Shown piece after piece: positions 17,236-26,923 of a stretch of 64,000 bases of DNA. Every line of letters starts with the position of its first letter. Within the stretch, counting starts at the first letter, position 1. Where the stretch lies: NCBI RefSeq assembly GCF_013267195.1, contig NZ_CP053941.1, positions 930,001 through 994,000 of the forward strand, in the 5' to 3' direction. A program made the translations under genes and the position numbers. Source of the DNA: Halorubrum salinarum. Lineage in GTDB: Archaea; Halobacteriota; Halobacteria; Halobacteriales; Haloferacaceae. Below the pieces are notes generated by a model. It saw only the letters and a list, made by a program, of their open reading frames with translations, made no database searches and had not been told where the DNA came from.

Positions 17236-17904
17236 ATGAAAATCGCCATCTTGGGCGGCACGGGTGACATCGGCGAGGGGCTCGCGCTCCGGCTGGCGGC
17301 GGACACGCCCCACCGGATCGCGGTCGGCTCCCGAGAGGCCGAGAAGGCCGAGACCAAGGCCGAGGAGTACACGACCGAACTGGAGAGCCGCGGCCTCGAC
17401 GCCGCGGTGACCGGCGGCGACAACGCCGCGGTCGCCGCCGACGCCCGGATCGTCGTCCTCGCGGTCCCGCCGTACCACGTCGGCGACACCGTCGAGGCGG
17501 TCGCGGGGTCGTTAGACGACGGCGACGTGCTGGTCTCGCCCGCCACGGGGATGAAACGCGACGAAGAGGGGTTCCACTACCACAAGCCCGGGGCCGGCTC
17601 GGTGACGCGGATCGTCGCGGACGCGGCGCCCGACGGCGTCGCCGTCGTCGGCGCGTTCCACAACCTCGCGGCCGCGCGGCTCGCGAACCTCGACGCCGAG
17701 CTGGGCGTCGACACGCTCGTGATCGGCGACGACGGGGACGCCAAGCGGACGGTCGCGGACGTCGCCGAGGGGATCGAGGGGCTGCGCGCGCTCGACGCCG
17801 GCGGGATCGCCAACGCACCCGAAATCGAGGGGCTCACGCCGCTTTTAATCAACGTCGCCGCGAACAACGACGGGCTCGACGACCTCGGCGTGCGGTTCCG
17901 GTAG
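17236..17904 (+). CDS. npdG: NADPH-dependent F420 reductase
   Basis: Transfers hydride between NADPH and coenzyme F420 in the cytoplasm. The 222-residue Rossmann protein starts MKIAILGGTGDIGEGLALRL (dinucleotide loop), then GSREAEKAETKAEEY, where the residues after the second strand fit NADP 2'-phosphate recognition, VLAVPPYHV, and the VGAFHNLAAARL segment typical of the Fno/NpdG family. Size is normal. Divergent from the MazG-like gene. Confidence 0.92.
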   Translation: MKIAILGGTGDIGEGLALRLAADTPHRIAVGSREAEKAETKAEEYTTELESRGLDAAVTGGDNAAVAADARIVVLAVPPYHVGDTVEAVAGSLDDGDVLVSPATGMKRDEEGFHYHKPGAGSVTRIVADAAPDGVAVVGAFHNLAAARLANLDAELGVDTLVIGDDGDAKRTVADVAEGIEGLRALDAGGIANAPEIEGLTPLLINVAANNDGLDDLGVRFR

Positions 17905-17992
17905 CGCGGCTGGCGCGCCGCCGCCGTCGTCCGAATCGCGGCCGGACGGCGTTCCGTTAGGCCTTTGCGCGCCGGGGCCCTCCGGGCGGTAG

Positions 17993-18835
17993 ATGGAGTA
18001 CCTGGAGCGTCGGGTCGGGCTCGTCGAAGACCGGATCGAGTCGGTCATCGACGGCGTCGAGCCCGAGGAGCTGTCCGACGAGGTCGGGCACGTCGTCCTC
18101 GCGGGCGGCAAGCGCGTCCGGCCCGCGGTGACCGTCCTCGCCTGCGAGGCGTTCGACGGCGACCCCGAGGAGGCGGTCGACTTCGCGGCCGGCATCGAGT
18201 TCGTCCACAACGCCTCGCTCGTGATCGACGACATCATCGACCGCTCGGAGGTCCGCCGCGGCACCGACGCCGCCTGGGCCGAGTTCGGCTACGGGCCCGC
18301 GATCATCGCCAGCGACGGCCTGCTCGGCGAGGCGTTCGCGCTGTTCTCGACGGACCCGCGCGCGATGCGCACCGTCGCCGAGGCGATGGTCGAACTCGGC
18401 GAGGGCGAGGCGACGGAGCTGGCGGCGCGCCCGACGAACGAAGACGAGTACATGGAGCTCGCGCGCCGGAAGACGGGCGCGCTGTTCCGGGCCGCCGCCG
18501 AGCTGGGCGCGGTCGCCGGCGGCGCCGAGCCGCACGCGATCGACTCGTTCGGCGAGTACGCCGAGCGCGTCGGCGTCGCCTTCCAGATGCGCGACGACGT
18601 GTTAGACGCCACCGCCGACGCCGACGACCTCGGCAAGCCGACCGGGCAGGACGCCGAGATGGACCGCCCGTCGGTGCTCCAGGTCACGTCGCTGTCGCCC
18701 GAGGAGATCAACGAGCGCGCCCGGGCGGAGTCGGAGCGCGCGCTGGCCGCGCTCGACGACGCCGACCCGCCCGAGACGGAGGCGATCGAGTACCTCCGCG
18801 ACCTCGCGGAGTTCGTCGTCGTCCGCGAGCGGTAA
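17993..18835 (+). CDS. short-form polyprenyl (geranylgeranyl-type) diphosphate synthase
   Basis: Trans-prenyltransferase that condenses IPP with allylic diphosphates, expected to feed isoprenoid lipids or quinones. The first Asp-rich motif is DDIID (residues 79-83) after GGKRVRP and FVHNASLVI; the second is DDVLD (around 203). At 280 residues it is shorter than the usual haloarchaeal GGPP synthase (about 350), so it may be a second paralogue with a different chain length. The MEYLERR start lies 88 bases after the F420 reductase, probably the same transcript. Confidence 0.87.
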   Translation: MEYLERRVGLVEDRIESVIDGVEPEELSDEVGHVVLAGGKRVRPAVTVLACEAFDGDPEEAVDFAAGIEFVHNASLVIDDIIDRSEVRRGTDAAWAEFGYGPAIIASDGLLGEAFALFSTDPRAMRTVAEAMVELGEGEATELAARPTNEDEYMELARRKTGALFRAAAELGAVAGGAEPHAIDSFGEYAERVGVAFQMRDDVLDATADADDLGKPTGQDAEMDRPSVLQVTSLSPEEINERARAESERALAALDDADPPETEAIEYLRDLAEFVVVRER

Positions 18836-18870
18836 GCGGAACAGGGGTTTCGGGCCGCGCTGCTCGGCGT

Positions 18871-20025
18871 TCAGAGCTCGTAGCCCGCCTTCTCCATGAG
18901 GTCCGCGAACACGTCGGTCCCCATCGCCTGCTCGTAGACGATGGCGGTGAGCATCCCGCCGGGGTAGACCCCGCCGTTCCGGACGTGGTCGACCTTGTGG
19001 CAGTGCATCGGGTAGATGCCGGGGTCCGCGTCGGCCTCGAACTCGACGGTGTACCGCTCCGCGGGCGCGACGTTCACCACGTCCTCCGGGAGCTGCATCA
19101 CCTCGGGGTACGCGGCGCCGTCCTTCTCGACGGTGCGGAACCGGTGGTTGTGCGTGTGCATCGGGTGCGACATGAACCCGGCGTTGACCATGTGGAGCCG
19201 CACCGTGTCGCCCTCGCTGACGACGATCGGCGAGCCGCGGTCGGGGTTGAACGTGTACGGCGCGACGCGGCCGTTGATCGTGAACGCGTCCGGCCGCCGG
19301 TTCTCGATGTCGTAGGTCGCGTCCTCGCCGCCGTACGACCGGGAGAGCCGCGTGTCCCAGTCTTTCAGCGTCATGAACCGCTCCACGTCGGCTTCGTCGT
19401 ACCCCTCGGGGTCGATACGGAGGATCCCGTACATCCCCATGTCCATGTGCATCGGGGTGTTGAAGTGGCAGTGGTAGAGGTGGGTGCCGGGCACGTCGGC
19501 GCCGATCTCGTAGGTGTGTTTCTCGCCGGGCATCACCGTGATCCCGGTCGTCGACGGGACGCCGTCGTCCTTCCACGACTTCGAGACGCCGTGGAAGTGG
19601 AGCGTGTGGGGCATCTCCCCGTCGGTGTTGTCGAGCGTGATCGACAGGTCGTCGCCCTCGGTCGCGCGGAGGACCGGCCCGGGGACGCTCGGCGTGCCGT
19701 CGTCGGCCTGGAACGCCCACGTCACCGGCATCTCGACCGGCCCCCCGAGCGAGCCGCCGGGGTGGGCCGCGTGTCGGGCGTGGACCGAGCGCAGCGTCAC
19801 CTCGCGGCCGCGCTCGTCGAGGTCGACGACCTCCGGCGACCCCGTCTCGGGGAGCGCGGGCCCGTCGTCGTCCGTCTGCGTCGGCTCCGCGCCGTCGCCG
19901 GTCGCGGCGGTGGAGACCGTCTGGCTCATACAGCCCGCCAGCCCGGCGACGCCCGAGAGCCCCGCCGCCTGGAGGATCGTTCGCCGCGCGAAGCCGCCGT
20001 CGGAGTCGGAACCAGCGTGGGTCAT
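18871..20025 (-). CDS. two-domain multicopper oxidase, Tat-exported lipoprotein
   Basis: Extracellular copper oxidase of 384 residues with two cupredoxin domains. Residues about 10-33 form a Tat signal with twin arginine and the lipobox LAGC. Domain 1 has PHTLHFHG and LYHCHFNTPMHMDMGMYG; domain 2 has SHPMHTHNHRF and MHCHKVDHVRNGGVYPGGM. Each domain has a His-Cys-His triad and a downstream Met, so both may hold a type 1 copper, with a trinuclear cluster between subunits as in two-domain laccases; this is an inference. Resemblance to copper nitrite reductase is weaker because of the HCH motifs. An alternative ATG lies at 20052. Possible TATA (TTTTATATA, minus strand) near 20112-20120. Confidence 0.85.
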   Translation of the reverse strand: MTHAGSDSDGGFARRTILQAAGLSGVAGLAGCMSQTVSTAATGDGAEPTQTDDDGPALPETGSPEVVDLDERGREVTLRSVHARHAAHPGGSLGGPVEMPVTWAFQADDGTPSVPGPVLRATEGDDLSITLDNTDGEMPHTLHFHGVSKSWKDDGVPSTTGITVMPGEKHTYEIGADVPGTHLYHCHFNTPMHMDMGMYGILRIDPEGYDEADVERFMTLKDWDTRLSRSYGGEDATYDIENRRPDAFTINGRVAPYTFNPDRGSPIVVSEGDTVRLHMVNAGFMSHPMHTHNHRFRTVEKDGAAYPEVMQLPEDVVNVAPAERYTVEFEADADPGIYPMHCHKVDHVRNGGVYPGGMLTAIVYEQAMGTDVFADLMEKAGYEL

Positions 20026-20147
20026 GTCTGGACCGAAGGGAAGCGGGACCATAACCGGGTCGCGGCTTCCCGATCGGAGGTACGACCGACGAACCTGTTC
20101 GGCCCGTAGTATATAAAAGAATCAGCCGCGGCGGGAGCGGGCGCGGA

Positions 20148-21224
20148 TCAGTCGTCCGCCGGCTCCCCGGCGGGCGCGTCCGACTCGTCGCCGGCCGCCG
20201 CGTTCTCGCCGATCGGCTCGCTGTCCCAGTAGGCGTGGCCGTCGTCCGCGCGGAAGCAGGTCGCCGTCCGGCCGTCGCCCACGTCGTACCCCGGCGGCGC
20301 CGACTCGCGGCAGGCCGCGCGCGCCTCCGGGCAGCGGGTGTGGAACCGGCAGCCCGCCGGCGGGTTCCGCGGCGAGGGCACGTCGCCGCGGAGCGTCTCG
20401 AACTCCTCGTCGCGCGCCTCCGTGCTCGCGCGCGGGACGCTCGACAGCAGCGCCTTCGTGTACGGGTGCGCGGGGTCGTCGAAGATCTCCTCCACCGGCC
20501 CGATCTCGACGATCTCGCCGAGGTACATCACCGCGACGCGGTCGCAGACGTGCCGCACCACGCCGAGGTTGTGCGCGATGAACAGGAACGTGAGCCCGAA
20601 GTCGTCCTGGAGGTCTTCGAGCAGGTTCAGGATCTGCGCCTGAACGCTCACGTCCAGCGCCGACACCGGCTCGTCGAGGACGACGAAGTCGGGGTCCAGG
20701 GCGAGCGCCCGGGCGATCCCGATGCGCTGGCGCTGCCCGCCCGAGAACTCGTGCGGGTACCGGTCCATCTGGTCGGCGGAGAGGCCGACCCGTTCGAGCA
20801 GTTCGCGGGCCGTCTCGCGGCGCTGTTCCCGATCGGCGACGTCGTGGATGCGGAGCCCCTCCGTGATGATGTCGCCGGTGGTCATCCGCGGGTCGAGGCT
20901 GGAGAACGGGTCCTGGAACACGATCTGGGCGCGCCGGCGGAACTCGTTCAGGTCGCGGTCGGTCATCGCCCGAACGTCGGTCCCGTCGAAGGTGATCTCG
21001 CCGGCGGTCGGCTCGCGCAGGCGCAGCACCGTCTCGCCGGTCGTCGACTTCCCGCAGCCGGACTCGCCGACGAGCCCCAGCGTCTCACCCTCGCGCACGT
21101 CGAAGGAGACGCCGTCGACCGCCTTCACGCTCGACGATTCCTGCCCGAGCAGGCGGTCGACGATCGACGAGTCGTCCGCGTAGTACTTCTTCAGCCCGTC
21201 GACGGAGAGCAGCGGGTCGCTCAT
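20148..21224 (-). CDS. oligopeptide/dipeptide ABC transporter ATP-binding protein (DppF/OppF)
   Basis: Second ATPase of the peptide importer, 358 residues. Walker [11 protein letters not shown]-loop [12 protein letters not shown], signature [15 protein letters not shown], Walker [13 protein letters not shown] and H-loop FIAHNLG are all intact. The C-terminal oligopeptide/dipeptide-type extension carries [14 protein letters not shown], the cysteine cluster seen in many Opp/Dpp ATPases. The ATG overlaps the dppD stop by four bases. Last gene of the five-gene operon. Confidence 0.93.
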   Translation of the reverse strand: MSDPLLSVDGLKKYYADDSSIVDRLLGQESSSVKAVDGVSFDVREGETLGLVGESGCGKSTTGETVLRLREPTAGEITFDGTDVRAMTDRDLNEFRRRAQIVFQDPFSSLDPRMTTGDIITEGLRIHDVADREQRRETARELLERVGLSADQMDRYPHEFSGGQRQRIGIARALALDPDFVVLDEPVSALDVSVQAQILNLLEDLQDDFGLTFLFIAHNLGVVRHVCDRVAVMYLGEIVEIGPVEEIFDDPAHPYTKALLSSVPRASTEARDEEFETLRGDVPSPRNPPAGCRFHTRCPEARAACRESAPPGYDVGDGRTATCFRADDGHAYWDSEPIGENAAAGDESDAPAGEPADD

Positions 21225-22525
21225 TCGCCCTCACCCCCGGGGCCGCCGAAGTGGTCGTCCGGGAGCGCGTCCGCCGGGTCGTACTCCCGCTCGGCGAGGA
21301 CGCACTTGGCGCCGTGGTCGGCGGCGGCGTCGACGGTCGCCTCCGCGGGCTTGTCGAGGCACGCCTCCATCGCCTTCGGGCACCGGTCCGCGAAGTAGCA
21401 CCGGTCGCCCATCTCGGCGTCGACCAGGCTCGGGACGTTGCCCGCGATCGGTTCGAGCCGCGGCCGCGGGTCGTCCACGTCGGGGATCGAGCCGAGCAGC
21501 CCCTGCGTGTACGGGTGGACGGTGTCCTCGAACACGGAGTCGAGCGTGCCGCGCTCGACGACCTCGCCGGCGTACATCACGCAGACGCGGTCGCACATCT
21601 CCGCGATCACGCCGAGGTCGTGGGTGATGAGCACGATGCTCATCCCGCGCTCGGCCTGGATCTCCTTCAGCAGGTTCAGGATCTGCGCCTGGATCGTCAC
21701 GTCGAGCGCGGTCGTCGGCTCGTCGGCGATCAGCACGTCCGGCTCGCCGGCGAGCGCCTGCGCGATCATCGCGCGCTGGAGCATCCCGCCGGAGAACTGG
21801 CCGGGGTACTCGTCGACGCGGTCCTCGGGGTCGGGGATCCCGACCTGCCCGAGCAGCTCGACCGCCCGCTCCATGCTCTCCTCGCTCGTGTAGTCGCGGC
21901 CGGGGACGAGCCCGTCGAGGAGGTACTTGCCGAGCCCGTACCCCTGCGTCCGCGAGCGCGTCGAGCGGGGGTTCGCCCGCGCCCGGCGCTGCACCTCGAC
22001 CGCCTCGGCGATCTGCTCGCCGACCGTGATCGAGGGGTTGAAGCTGCTCATCGGGTCCTGGAAGATGACGCTGAACGAGGGGCCGCGCAGCGACCGGCGC
22101 ACGCTCGGCGGCACCGTCCGGAGGTCGACGTGGTCGCCGTCGACGTGGACCGCCTCCGTCCCGCGGAACTCCTCCGCGAGGTCGGGGTCGCGGTACCAGA
22201 CCTCGCCGGCCGTGATACGGCCGGGCGTCTCGACGAGGTCGACGAGCGACAGCGCGGTCACGGACTTGCCGGACCCGGACTCGCCGACGACGCCGAGGAT
22301 CTCGTCTTCCCGGAGGTCGAACGACACCGACTCCACCGCGTTGATCTGCCCCTCCTCGGTGAAGAAGCGCGTCGAGAGGTCCCGGACCGACAGCACGTCG
22401 TCGGCCGCGGGCAGCCCGGTCGGGGCCGCGCCGGCAGCGCCGACGGCGTCGGCCGTCGCGGCGTCGCTCGCGCCGCCGTCGGTCGCCGCGGCGAGGTCGT
22501 CGGGCGACCGCTCGGCGTCGCTCAT
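21221..22525 (-). CDS. peptide ABC transporter ATP-binding protein (DppD/OppD)
   Basis: First ATPase of the importer, 434 residues, preceded by a low-complexity Ala/Gly/Asp leader of about 45 residues. Walker [10 protein letters not shown]-loop [11 protein letters not shown], signature [15 protein letters not shown], Walker [12 protein letters not shown] and H-loop LITHDLG are present. The C-terminal cysteine cluster [14 protein letters not shown] is typical of OppD/DppD. An insert near residues 170-205 with basic and Ser/Arg residues lies before the signature. Overlaps dppC by ATGA. Confidence 0.93.
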   Translation of the reverse strand: MSDAERSPDDLAAATDGGASDAATADAVGAAGAAPTGLPAADDVLSVRDLSTRFFTEEGQINAVESVSFDLREDEILGVVGESGSGKSVTALSLVDLVETPGRITAGEVWYRDPDLAEEFRGTEAVHVDGDHVDLRTVPPSVRRSLRGPSFSVIFQDPMSSFNPSITVGEQIAEAVEVQRRARANPRSTRSRTQGYGLGKYLLDGLVPGRDYTSEESMERAVELLGQVGIPDPEDRVDEYPGQFSGGMLQRAMIAQALAGEPDVLIADEPTTALDVTIQAQILNLLKEIQAERGMSIVLITHDLGVIAEMCDRVCVMYAGEVVERGTLDSVFEDTVHPYTQGLLGSIPDVDDPRPRLEPIAGNVPSLVDAEMGDRCYFADRCPKAMEACLDKPAEATVDAAADHGAKCVLAEREYDPADALPDDHFGGPGGEGE

Positions 22526-23541
22526 GCGGCACCCCCTTCGCCCTCGATACCGGGGTCTAAGGCGTCACGCAGCCAGTCGCCGAGCAGGTTGATCCCGATC
22601 ACCGACAGCATGATCGCGAGCCCGGGGATGGAGGCGATCCACCACTGCCCGGAGGAGACGTAGTCGCGCCCCTGCGCGATGTCGAAGCCCCACGACAGCG
22701 TCGTCCCCGAGAAGCCGAGGAACGACAGCGAGCTCTCCAGGAGGATGATCGCCGCCACCTGTACGGTCCCGAGGACGATGATCGGCGTGATCGCGTTCGG
22801 GAGGATGTGGCGGACGATGATCGTGTTGTCGTCGGCCCCGAGGGCGCGCGACGCCTTCACGTACTCCTGCCCGCGCAAGGAGAGCGCCTCCCCGCGGGCG
22901 ACGCGGGCGAACCACACCCAGTTGACGAGGCCGACGACGATCACCACCGTTATCGGCAACACGAAGCTCTCGGGCATCTCCGGCGCGAGCCCGGCGACGA
23001 CGAACGGGTCGGGGACGTTCACCGCCGCGCGCCCCCACAGCCCGATGAGCGCGACCGCCAGCACGAGCGAGGGGAACGCGAGGCTCACGTCCGCGATCCG
23101 CATCAGCGCGTCGTCGACGCGCCCGCGGTGGTAGCCGGCGAGCAGCCCGACCGGCACGCCGATCGACGCCGCCAGGAGCGTGCCGAGGACGCCGACGACG
23201 AGCGACGTGCGAGCGCCGTACACCACCCGCGAGAACATGTCGCGGCCGAGCCCGTCGGTCCCGAACACGTGGTCCGGGTCGGCCGTGATCTCGACCTCCT
23301 CGGTGACGGTCTGGATCTCGCCGTCGACCATCTGCGAGGAGGTCCGCTCGGCCGTCTGCGAGAAGCCGAGCGGCGGTAGCTCGCTCTCGTTGAGCTGTTG
23401 GTCGGTCGGGTTGTGGGGCGCGACGAACGGGGCGAACACGGCGGTCAACACGATGACCACCACGAGCGCCAGCCCGAGTTTCGCGAGCCCGCTCTGTCTG
23501 AACTCCTTCTTGAGATTGCGTATGACACGTGAAGAGACCAT
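22522..23541 (-). CDS. peptide ABC transporter permease DppC
   Basis: Inner-membrane permease of 339 residues with an N-terminal DppC-type leader (KKEFRQSGLAKLGLALVVVIVL) and the binding-protein-dependent permease loop EYVKASRALGADDNTIIVRHILPN that contacts the ATPase coupling groove. A hydrophilic insert of about 35 residues (with RTSSQMVDGEIQTVTEE) follows the first membrane segment. Six membrane segments are expected. Starts one base after dppB ends. Confidence 0.92.
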   Translation of the reverse strand: MVSSRVIRNLKKEFRQSGLAKLGLALVVVIVLTAVFAPFVAPHNPTDQQLNESELPPLGFSQTAERTSSQMVDGEIQTVTEEVEITADPDHVFGTDGLGRDMFSRVVYGARTSLVVGVLGTLLAASIGVPVGLLAGYHRGRVDDALMRIADVSLAFPSLVLAVALIGLWGRAAVNVPDPFVVAGLAPEMPESFVLPITVVIVVGLVNWVWFARVARGEALSLRGQEYVKASRALGADDNTIIVRHILPNAITPIIVLGTVQVAAIILLESSLSFLGFSGTTLSWGFDIAQGRDYVSSGQWWIASIPGLAIMLSVIGINLLGDWLRDALDPGIEGEGGAA

Positions 23542-23542
23542 G

Positions 23543-24535
23543 TTAGTCGGTCACCACCTCCGGGTCGAGGTAGGCGTACACCACGTCGACGAGGATGTTG
23601 ACGAGGACGAAGCTCGTCCCGATGACGATCAGGCTGCCCTGGAGCGCGGGCCAGTCGCGCTGGTTGATGCTCTCGATGACCAGCGTGCCGAGCCCCGGCC
23701 ACGAGAACACCGCCTCCGTGATCACGGCGCCGCCGATCAGCGTCCCGAGCTGGAGCCCGAGGACGGTGATAACGGGGATCAGCGTGTTCCGGAGCGCGTG
23801 CTTGTACCGGATCAGAGTCCGCGGGAGCCCCTTGGCCCGCGCGGCCTGGACGTAGCCCTTGCTGAGCTCGTCGAGCATGCCCGACCGCGTCAGCCGGGTG
23901 ATGAGCGCCATGAAGTAGGTCCCCAAGGCGATGGACGGCAGGGTGATGTACGCGAGCCACGTCAACAGCGTCCCGACGAACGGCTCGGCGTTGACCACCG
24001 ACAGCGCCACGTCGCCGACGTCGGCGCCGCGGCCGCTGGTGTTGAAGATGTTGAACTCCACGGCGAAGATCAGGATGAGCATGATCCCGAGCCAGAAGTT
24101 CGGCGTCGAGATGCCGCCGAGCGACAGCAGGGTCGCGCCGTAGTCGACCGGCTCGTTGCGGCGGGTCGCGCTGATCACGCCGAGCGGGATGGCGAGGACG
24201 ATGGCGACGATGCTGGCGGCGACGGCGAGCTCGATCGTCGCGGGCAGGCGCTCGAAGACGAGCGTCGTGACCTCCTGGCCGCGGATGTACGACCGGCCCA
24301 TGTCGCCCTGAAGCAGTTCGAAGACGTACCGCCCGTACTGGATGTACAGCGGCTGGTCGAGGCCGAGCTCGGCCGCGATCGCCTGTCGCGTCTCCTGTGA
24401 CGCGTCGAGCGGTGCCACCGCGTTGATCGGGCTGCCGGGGGTGACGAACCGGAGCGCGAACACGACGGTGACGACGCCCCAGACGACCCCGATCCCCTGG
24501 AGGCTTCTTTTGAGTACGAATCTTCCGAATGACAT
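23543..24535 (-). CDS. peptide ABC transporter permease DppB
   Basis: The other permease, 330 residues. It has the DppB N-terminus (FVLKRSLQGIGVVWGVVTVVFALRFVTPGSP), the LGLDQPLYIQYGRYV segment and the EAA-type coupling loop KGYVQAARAKGLPRTLIRYKHALRN. An extra loop with SGRGADVGDVALSVVNAEP lies between the third and fourth membrane segments. It follows the substrate-binding gene by a 30-base gap. Confidence 0.93.
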   Translation of the reverse strand: MSFGRFVLKRSLQGIGVVWGVVTVVFALRFVTPGSPINAVAPLDASQETRQAIAAELGLDQPLYIQYGRYVFELLQGDMGRSYIRGQEVTTLVFERLPATIELAVAASIVAIVLAIPLGVISATRRNEPVDYGATLLSLGGISTPNFWLGIMLILIFAVEFNIFNTSGRGADVGDVALSVVNAEPFVGTLLTWLAYITLPSIALGTYFMALITRLTRSGMLDELSKGYVQAARAKGLPRTLIRYKHALRNTLIPVITVLGLQLGTLIGGAVITEAVFSWPGLGTLVIESINQRDWPALQGSLIVIGTSFVLVNILVDVVYAYLDPEVVTD

Positions 24536-24565
24536 TAATAACGATATTGGGAGATGGCGGAGGCG

Positions 24566-26209
24566 TTACTGCCGGGTGGCGGTGTCCGGGTCGATGAACT
24601 CGTCGGCCCGCGGCTCCCACGAGATCTCGTTCGAGACGCCGTAGACGCTGAACTGCTGGTGCATGAACACCCACGGCGCGAGGTCGTGGGCGAGCTGGTT
24701 CGCCTCCTGGAGGATGTCGACGCGCTCCTCGGTGTCCTGCGTCGTCTCGGCCTCGTTGAGCAGCGCGTCGAGGTCGTCGTTCTTCAGGATCGTCAGCGCC
24801 CCCTCGGAGGACATCAGCGGCGTCATGGTCTGACTGCCGTCGAACTCGCCGTTCCCCCAGCCGAGGAGGTTGAAGTGCGGCTTGTCCTCGATGTTGCCCG
24901 TCGTGATGTCCTGGACGAGCGAGGAGAACTCGCGCTGTTGGACCTCACAGGAGACGTTCGACAGCGAGTCGATCTGGTTCGCCGCGGCCTGCGCGATCTC
25001 CACGTCGCGGAGGTAGCGACCGATCGGGGTCTGGAGCGTGATCTCGACGCCCGCGTGGCCGGACTCCTCGACGAGCCGCTCCGCCTCGTCGGGGTCGTAC
25101 GGGTACGGGTCGATGTCGGGGTTGTAGCCGACGTGGCCCTCCAGCGTCGGCTGGCCGGTGATGTTCCCGAAGCCGTTGAGCACGTTCTCGATGATGCTCT
25201 CGACGTCGACGGCGTAGTTCATCGCCTGCCGGAACTGCTGGCTGGAGAACGGCTCCACGTCGTACCGCATCTGGAGGAAGATGATCCGCGCGCTGGGCAC
25301 GGAGTTGATCGTCGCCACGTCCGAGCTGTTCACCCGGGAGACCTCGTTCGGCGGCACGTTGGTCACGATGTCCGTCTCCTCGGCGAGCAGCTGGTTGACC
25401 CGCGTGCTCGACTCGCTGGAGGCGGTCATGGTGAGCTCGTCGACCTCGGGCGCGCCGTCCCAGTACTCCTCGTTCGGCTCGTAGACGACCTGGTTGCCCG
25501 ACTCGTAGTTCGTGAGGCGGAACGGCCCCGTCCCGTTGGCGTTCCGGTTGATGTAGTCGCTGCCGTTCTCCTCGATCCACGACTGCTGGACGATCGGGCC
25601 GTTCGTCGCGAACAGCTGGAAGGCGATCGGGTTGTAGCCGTCGAAGGAGACGGTCACCTGCCCGTCGCCGGTGGCGACCTCAGTGACCGGCCCGAGGTCG
25701 TTCGACTGCGGGCTGGCGATGCCGACGTCCTCGAACACGATCCGCCGGATGCTGTACCGGACGTCCTGCGGCGTGACCTCGTCGCCGTTGTGGAACGTGA
25801 GGCCGTCGCGCAGCATGAAGCGGACGTCGCCGTCCTCGGTGCGCTCCCACTCGTCCGCGAGGCCGGCGATGATGCCGCCCTGCTTGTCGCGGTCGAGGAG
25901 CCCCTCGTACAGCTGGCCGACGATGATCTCGGTGTTCGTCTCGGCGTGGTCCTGCGGGTCGAGCCCGGAGTCCATCTGCCCCATGGTGACGCCGAGTTCG
26001 AACGTGTCGTCGCCGCCGTCGCCGCCGTCGGATCCGTCCGACCCGTCGGAGCCGTCCCCGCCGTCCATACCGTCGCCGCCGTCGGACCCGTCGCCGCCGT
26101 CGCCGCCGTCGCCGCCGCCGGCGCAGCCCGCGAGACCGACAGCACCGGCCGTTCCGGCGTACTTGAGCACCGTCCGCCTGTCGACATGATCGTCGTTGTC
26201 AGTAGGCAT
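24566..26209 (-). CDS. peptide ABC transporter substrate-binding lipoprotein (DppA/OppA type)
   Basis: First gene of the operon, 547 residues; captures the peptide (or related) ligand outside the cell. It starts with a Tat lipoprotein signal (VDRRTVLKYAGTAGAVGLAGC), followed by a long Gly/Asp/Ser linker of repeated GGDGSDG units (residues about 31-67). The SBP family 5 fold follows, with LADEWERTEDGDVRFMLRDGLTFHNGDEVTPQDV, NYESGNQVVYEPNEEYWDG, and ADEFIDPDT near the end. The ATG at 26209 is preferred over 26221 because a TTCATAA box sits about 26 bases before it on the minus strand. Confidence 0.92.
   Translation of the reverse strand: MPTDNDDHVDRRTVLKYAGTAGAVGLAGCAGGGDGGDGGDGSDGGDGMDGGDGSDGSDGSDGGDGGDDTFELGVTMGQMDSGLDPQDHAETNTEIIVGQLYEGLLDRDKQGGIIAGLADEWERTEDGDVRFMLRDGLTFHNGDEVTPQDVRYSIRRIVFEDVGIASPQSNDLGPVTEVATGDGQVTVSFDGYNPIAFQLFATNGPIVQQSWIEENGSDYINRNANGTGPFRLTNYESGNQVVYEPNEEYWDGAPEVDELTMTASSESSTRVNQLLAEETDIVTNVPPNEVSRVNSSDVATINSVPSARIIFLQMRYDVEPFSSQQFRQAMNYAVDVESIIENVLNGFGNITGQPTLEGHVGYNPDIDPYPYDPDEAERLVEESGHAGVEITLQTPIGRYLRDVEIAQAAANQIDSLSNVSCEVQQREFSSLVQDITTGNIEDKPHFNLLGWGNGEFDGSQTMTPLMSSEGALTILKNDDLDALLNEAETTQDTEERVDILQEANQLAHDLAPWVFMHQQFSVYGVSNEISWEPRADEFIDPDTATRQ
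26000..26122. repeat. in-gene GGC/GAC/TCC low-complexity repeat (Gly-Asp-Ser linker)
   Basis: The 5' part of the substrate-binding gene is a degenerate tandem of about 9-bp units coding Gly-Gly-Asp and Gly-Ser-Asp. It is a flexible surface tether between the lipidated cysteine and the binding domain. The units are imperfect and without spacers, so this is not a CRISPR. Confidence 0.7.
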
Positions 26210-26394
26210 AGGCGATCCCATACGATAGAGAGTTATGAACCTACCGGCAGACACGGCCCCTTTCGGGACCGACTGCTCGCGATGGGCTGACAGTAGTGGG
26301 GCCGAGTCGGCGGGGTGAGCGCCGCCGAACTCGGCTCATCGGGCGCGAGCGGAAACCGACGGGTATGTAGGGCCCCCGGCGGTAGGCGGACGGT

Positions 26395-26850
26395 ATGGAC
26401 GGACCCGATCCCGGACCCCAGTGGGACGCGGTCGAGGCGGACGCGGAGTCGACGGCGGCGGCGTACGGCGAGCGCGGCTGGACCGCGATCGCGGGCCACC
26501 CCGGGCAGGTGAACCCCGTCGCGGACGCCGCCCGGATCGACGTGCTGTTGCCCGGCTCGGAGTTCGACGACGCGCTCGCCGCGGTCGAGGGCGCCGCGAT
26601 CGACGGCGTCGACGTGTACGCGGGCGCCGCCGAGGGGGTCGCGTACCGGCTGGTGGTCGCCACCGACGAGTCCGCGCAGGTGGCGCTGTGCGTGCCCACG
26701 TACCTCGGAAGCGACGACCTCGCCGCGCTGCGCGCGGCCGCGGAGGCGGCTGGCGCGCTCACCGTGCGGCTGCGCCCCCTCGACGACCGCGACCACGTCG
26801 AGATCGCGATCGACGAGCCGGCGGTCTTCTTCGACGCGCCCGAGGCGTGA
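26395..26850 (+). CDS. haloarchaeal conserved hypothetical protein (DUF7529-like)
   Basis: A 151-residue acidic, cytosolic protein without signal or membrane segment. It has alternating helix and strand segments (ADAARIDVLLPGSEFDDAL; GVDVYAGAAEGVAYRLVVATDE; AQVALCVPTYLGSDDLAALRAAAEAAG) ending in IDEPAVFFDAPEA. I place it in a haloarchaea-specific family of unknown function; the DUF number is from memory. It stands between the divergent dpp operon and the PRTase-fold regulator. Confidence 0.7.
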   Translation: MDGPDPGPQWDAVEADAESTAAAYGERGWTAIAGHPGQVNPVADAARIDVLLPGSEFDDALAAVEGAAIDGVDVYAGAAEGVAYRLVVATDESAQVALCVPTYLGSDDLAALRAAAEAAGALTVRLRPLDDRDHVEIAIDEPAVFFDAPEA

Positions 26851-26893
26851 GACCCACGCACGTGGGTATCCGCTTGGCGTCTGACTTCGACGT

Positions 26894-26903
26894 ATTCATA
26901 GTT
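26894..26903 (+). promoter_or_regulatory. TATA-like box of the PRTase-fold regulator
   Basis: ATTCATAGTT is centred about 26 bases before the ATG at 26924, consistent with a leaderless start. Confidence 0.5.
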
Positions 26904-26923
26904 GTGCGATCTCGATCATCCGT

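Noticed and set aside
26000-26122. Tandem short repeats resembling a CRISPR or minisatellite
   Set aside because: They are in-frame Gly/Asp/Ser codons of a lipoprotein linker, about 9 bp, imperfect and without spacers.
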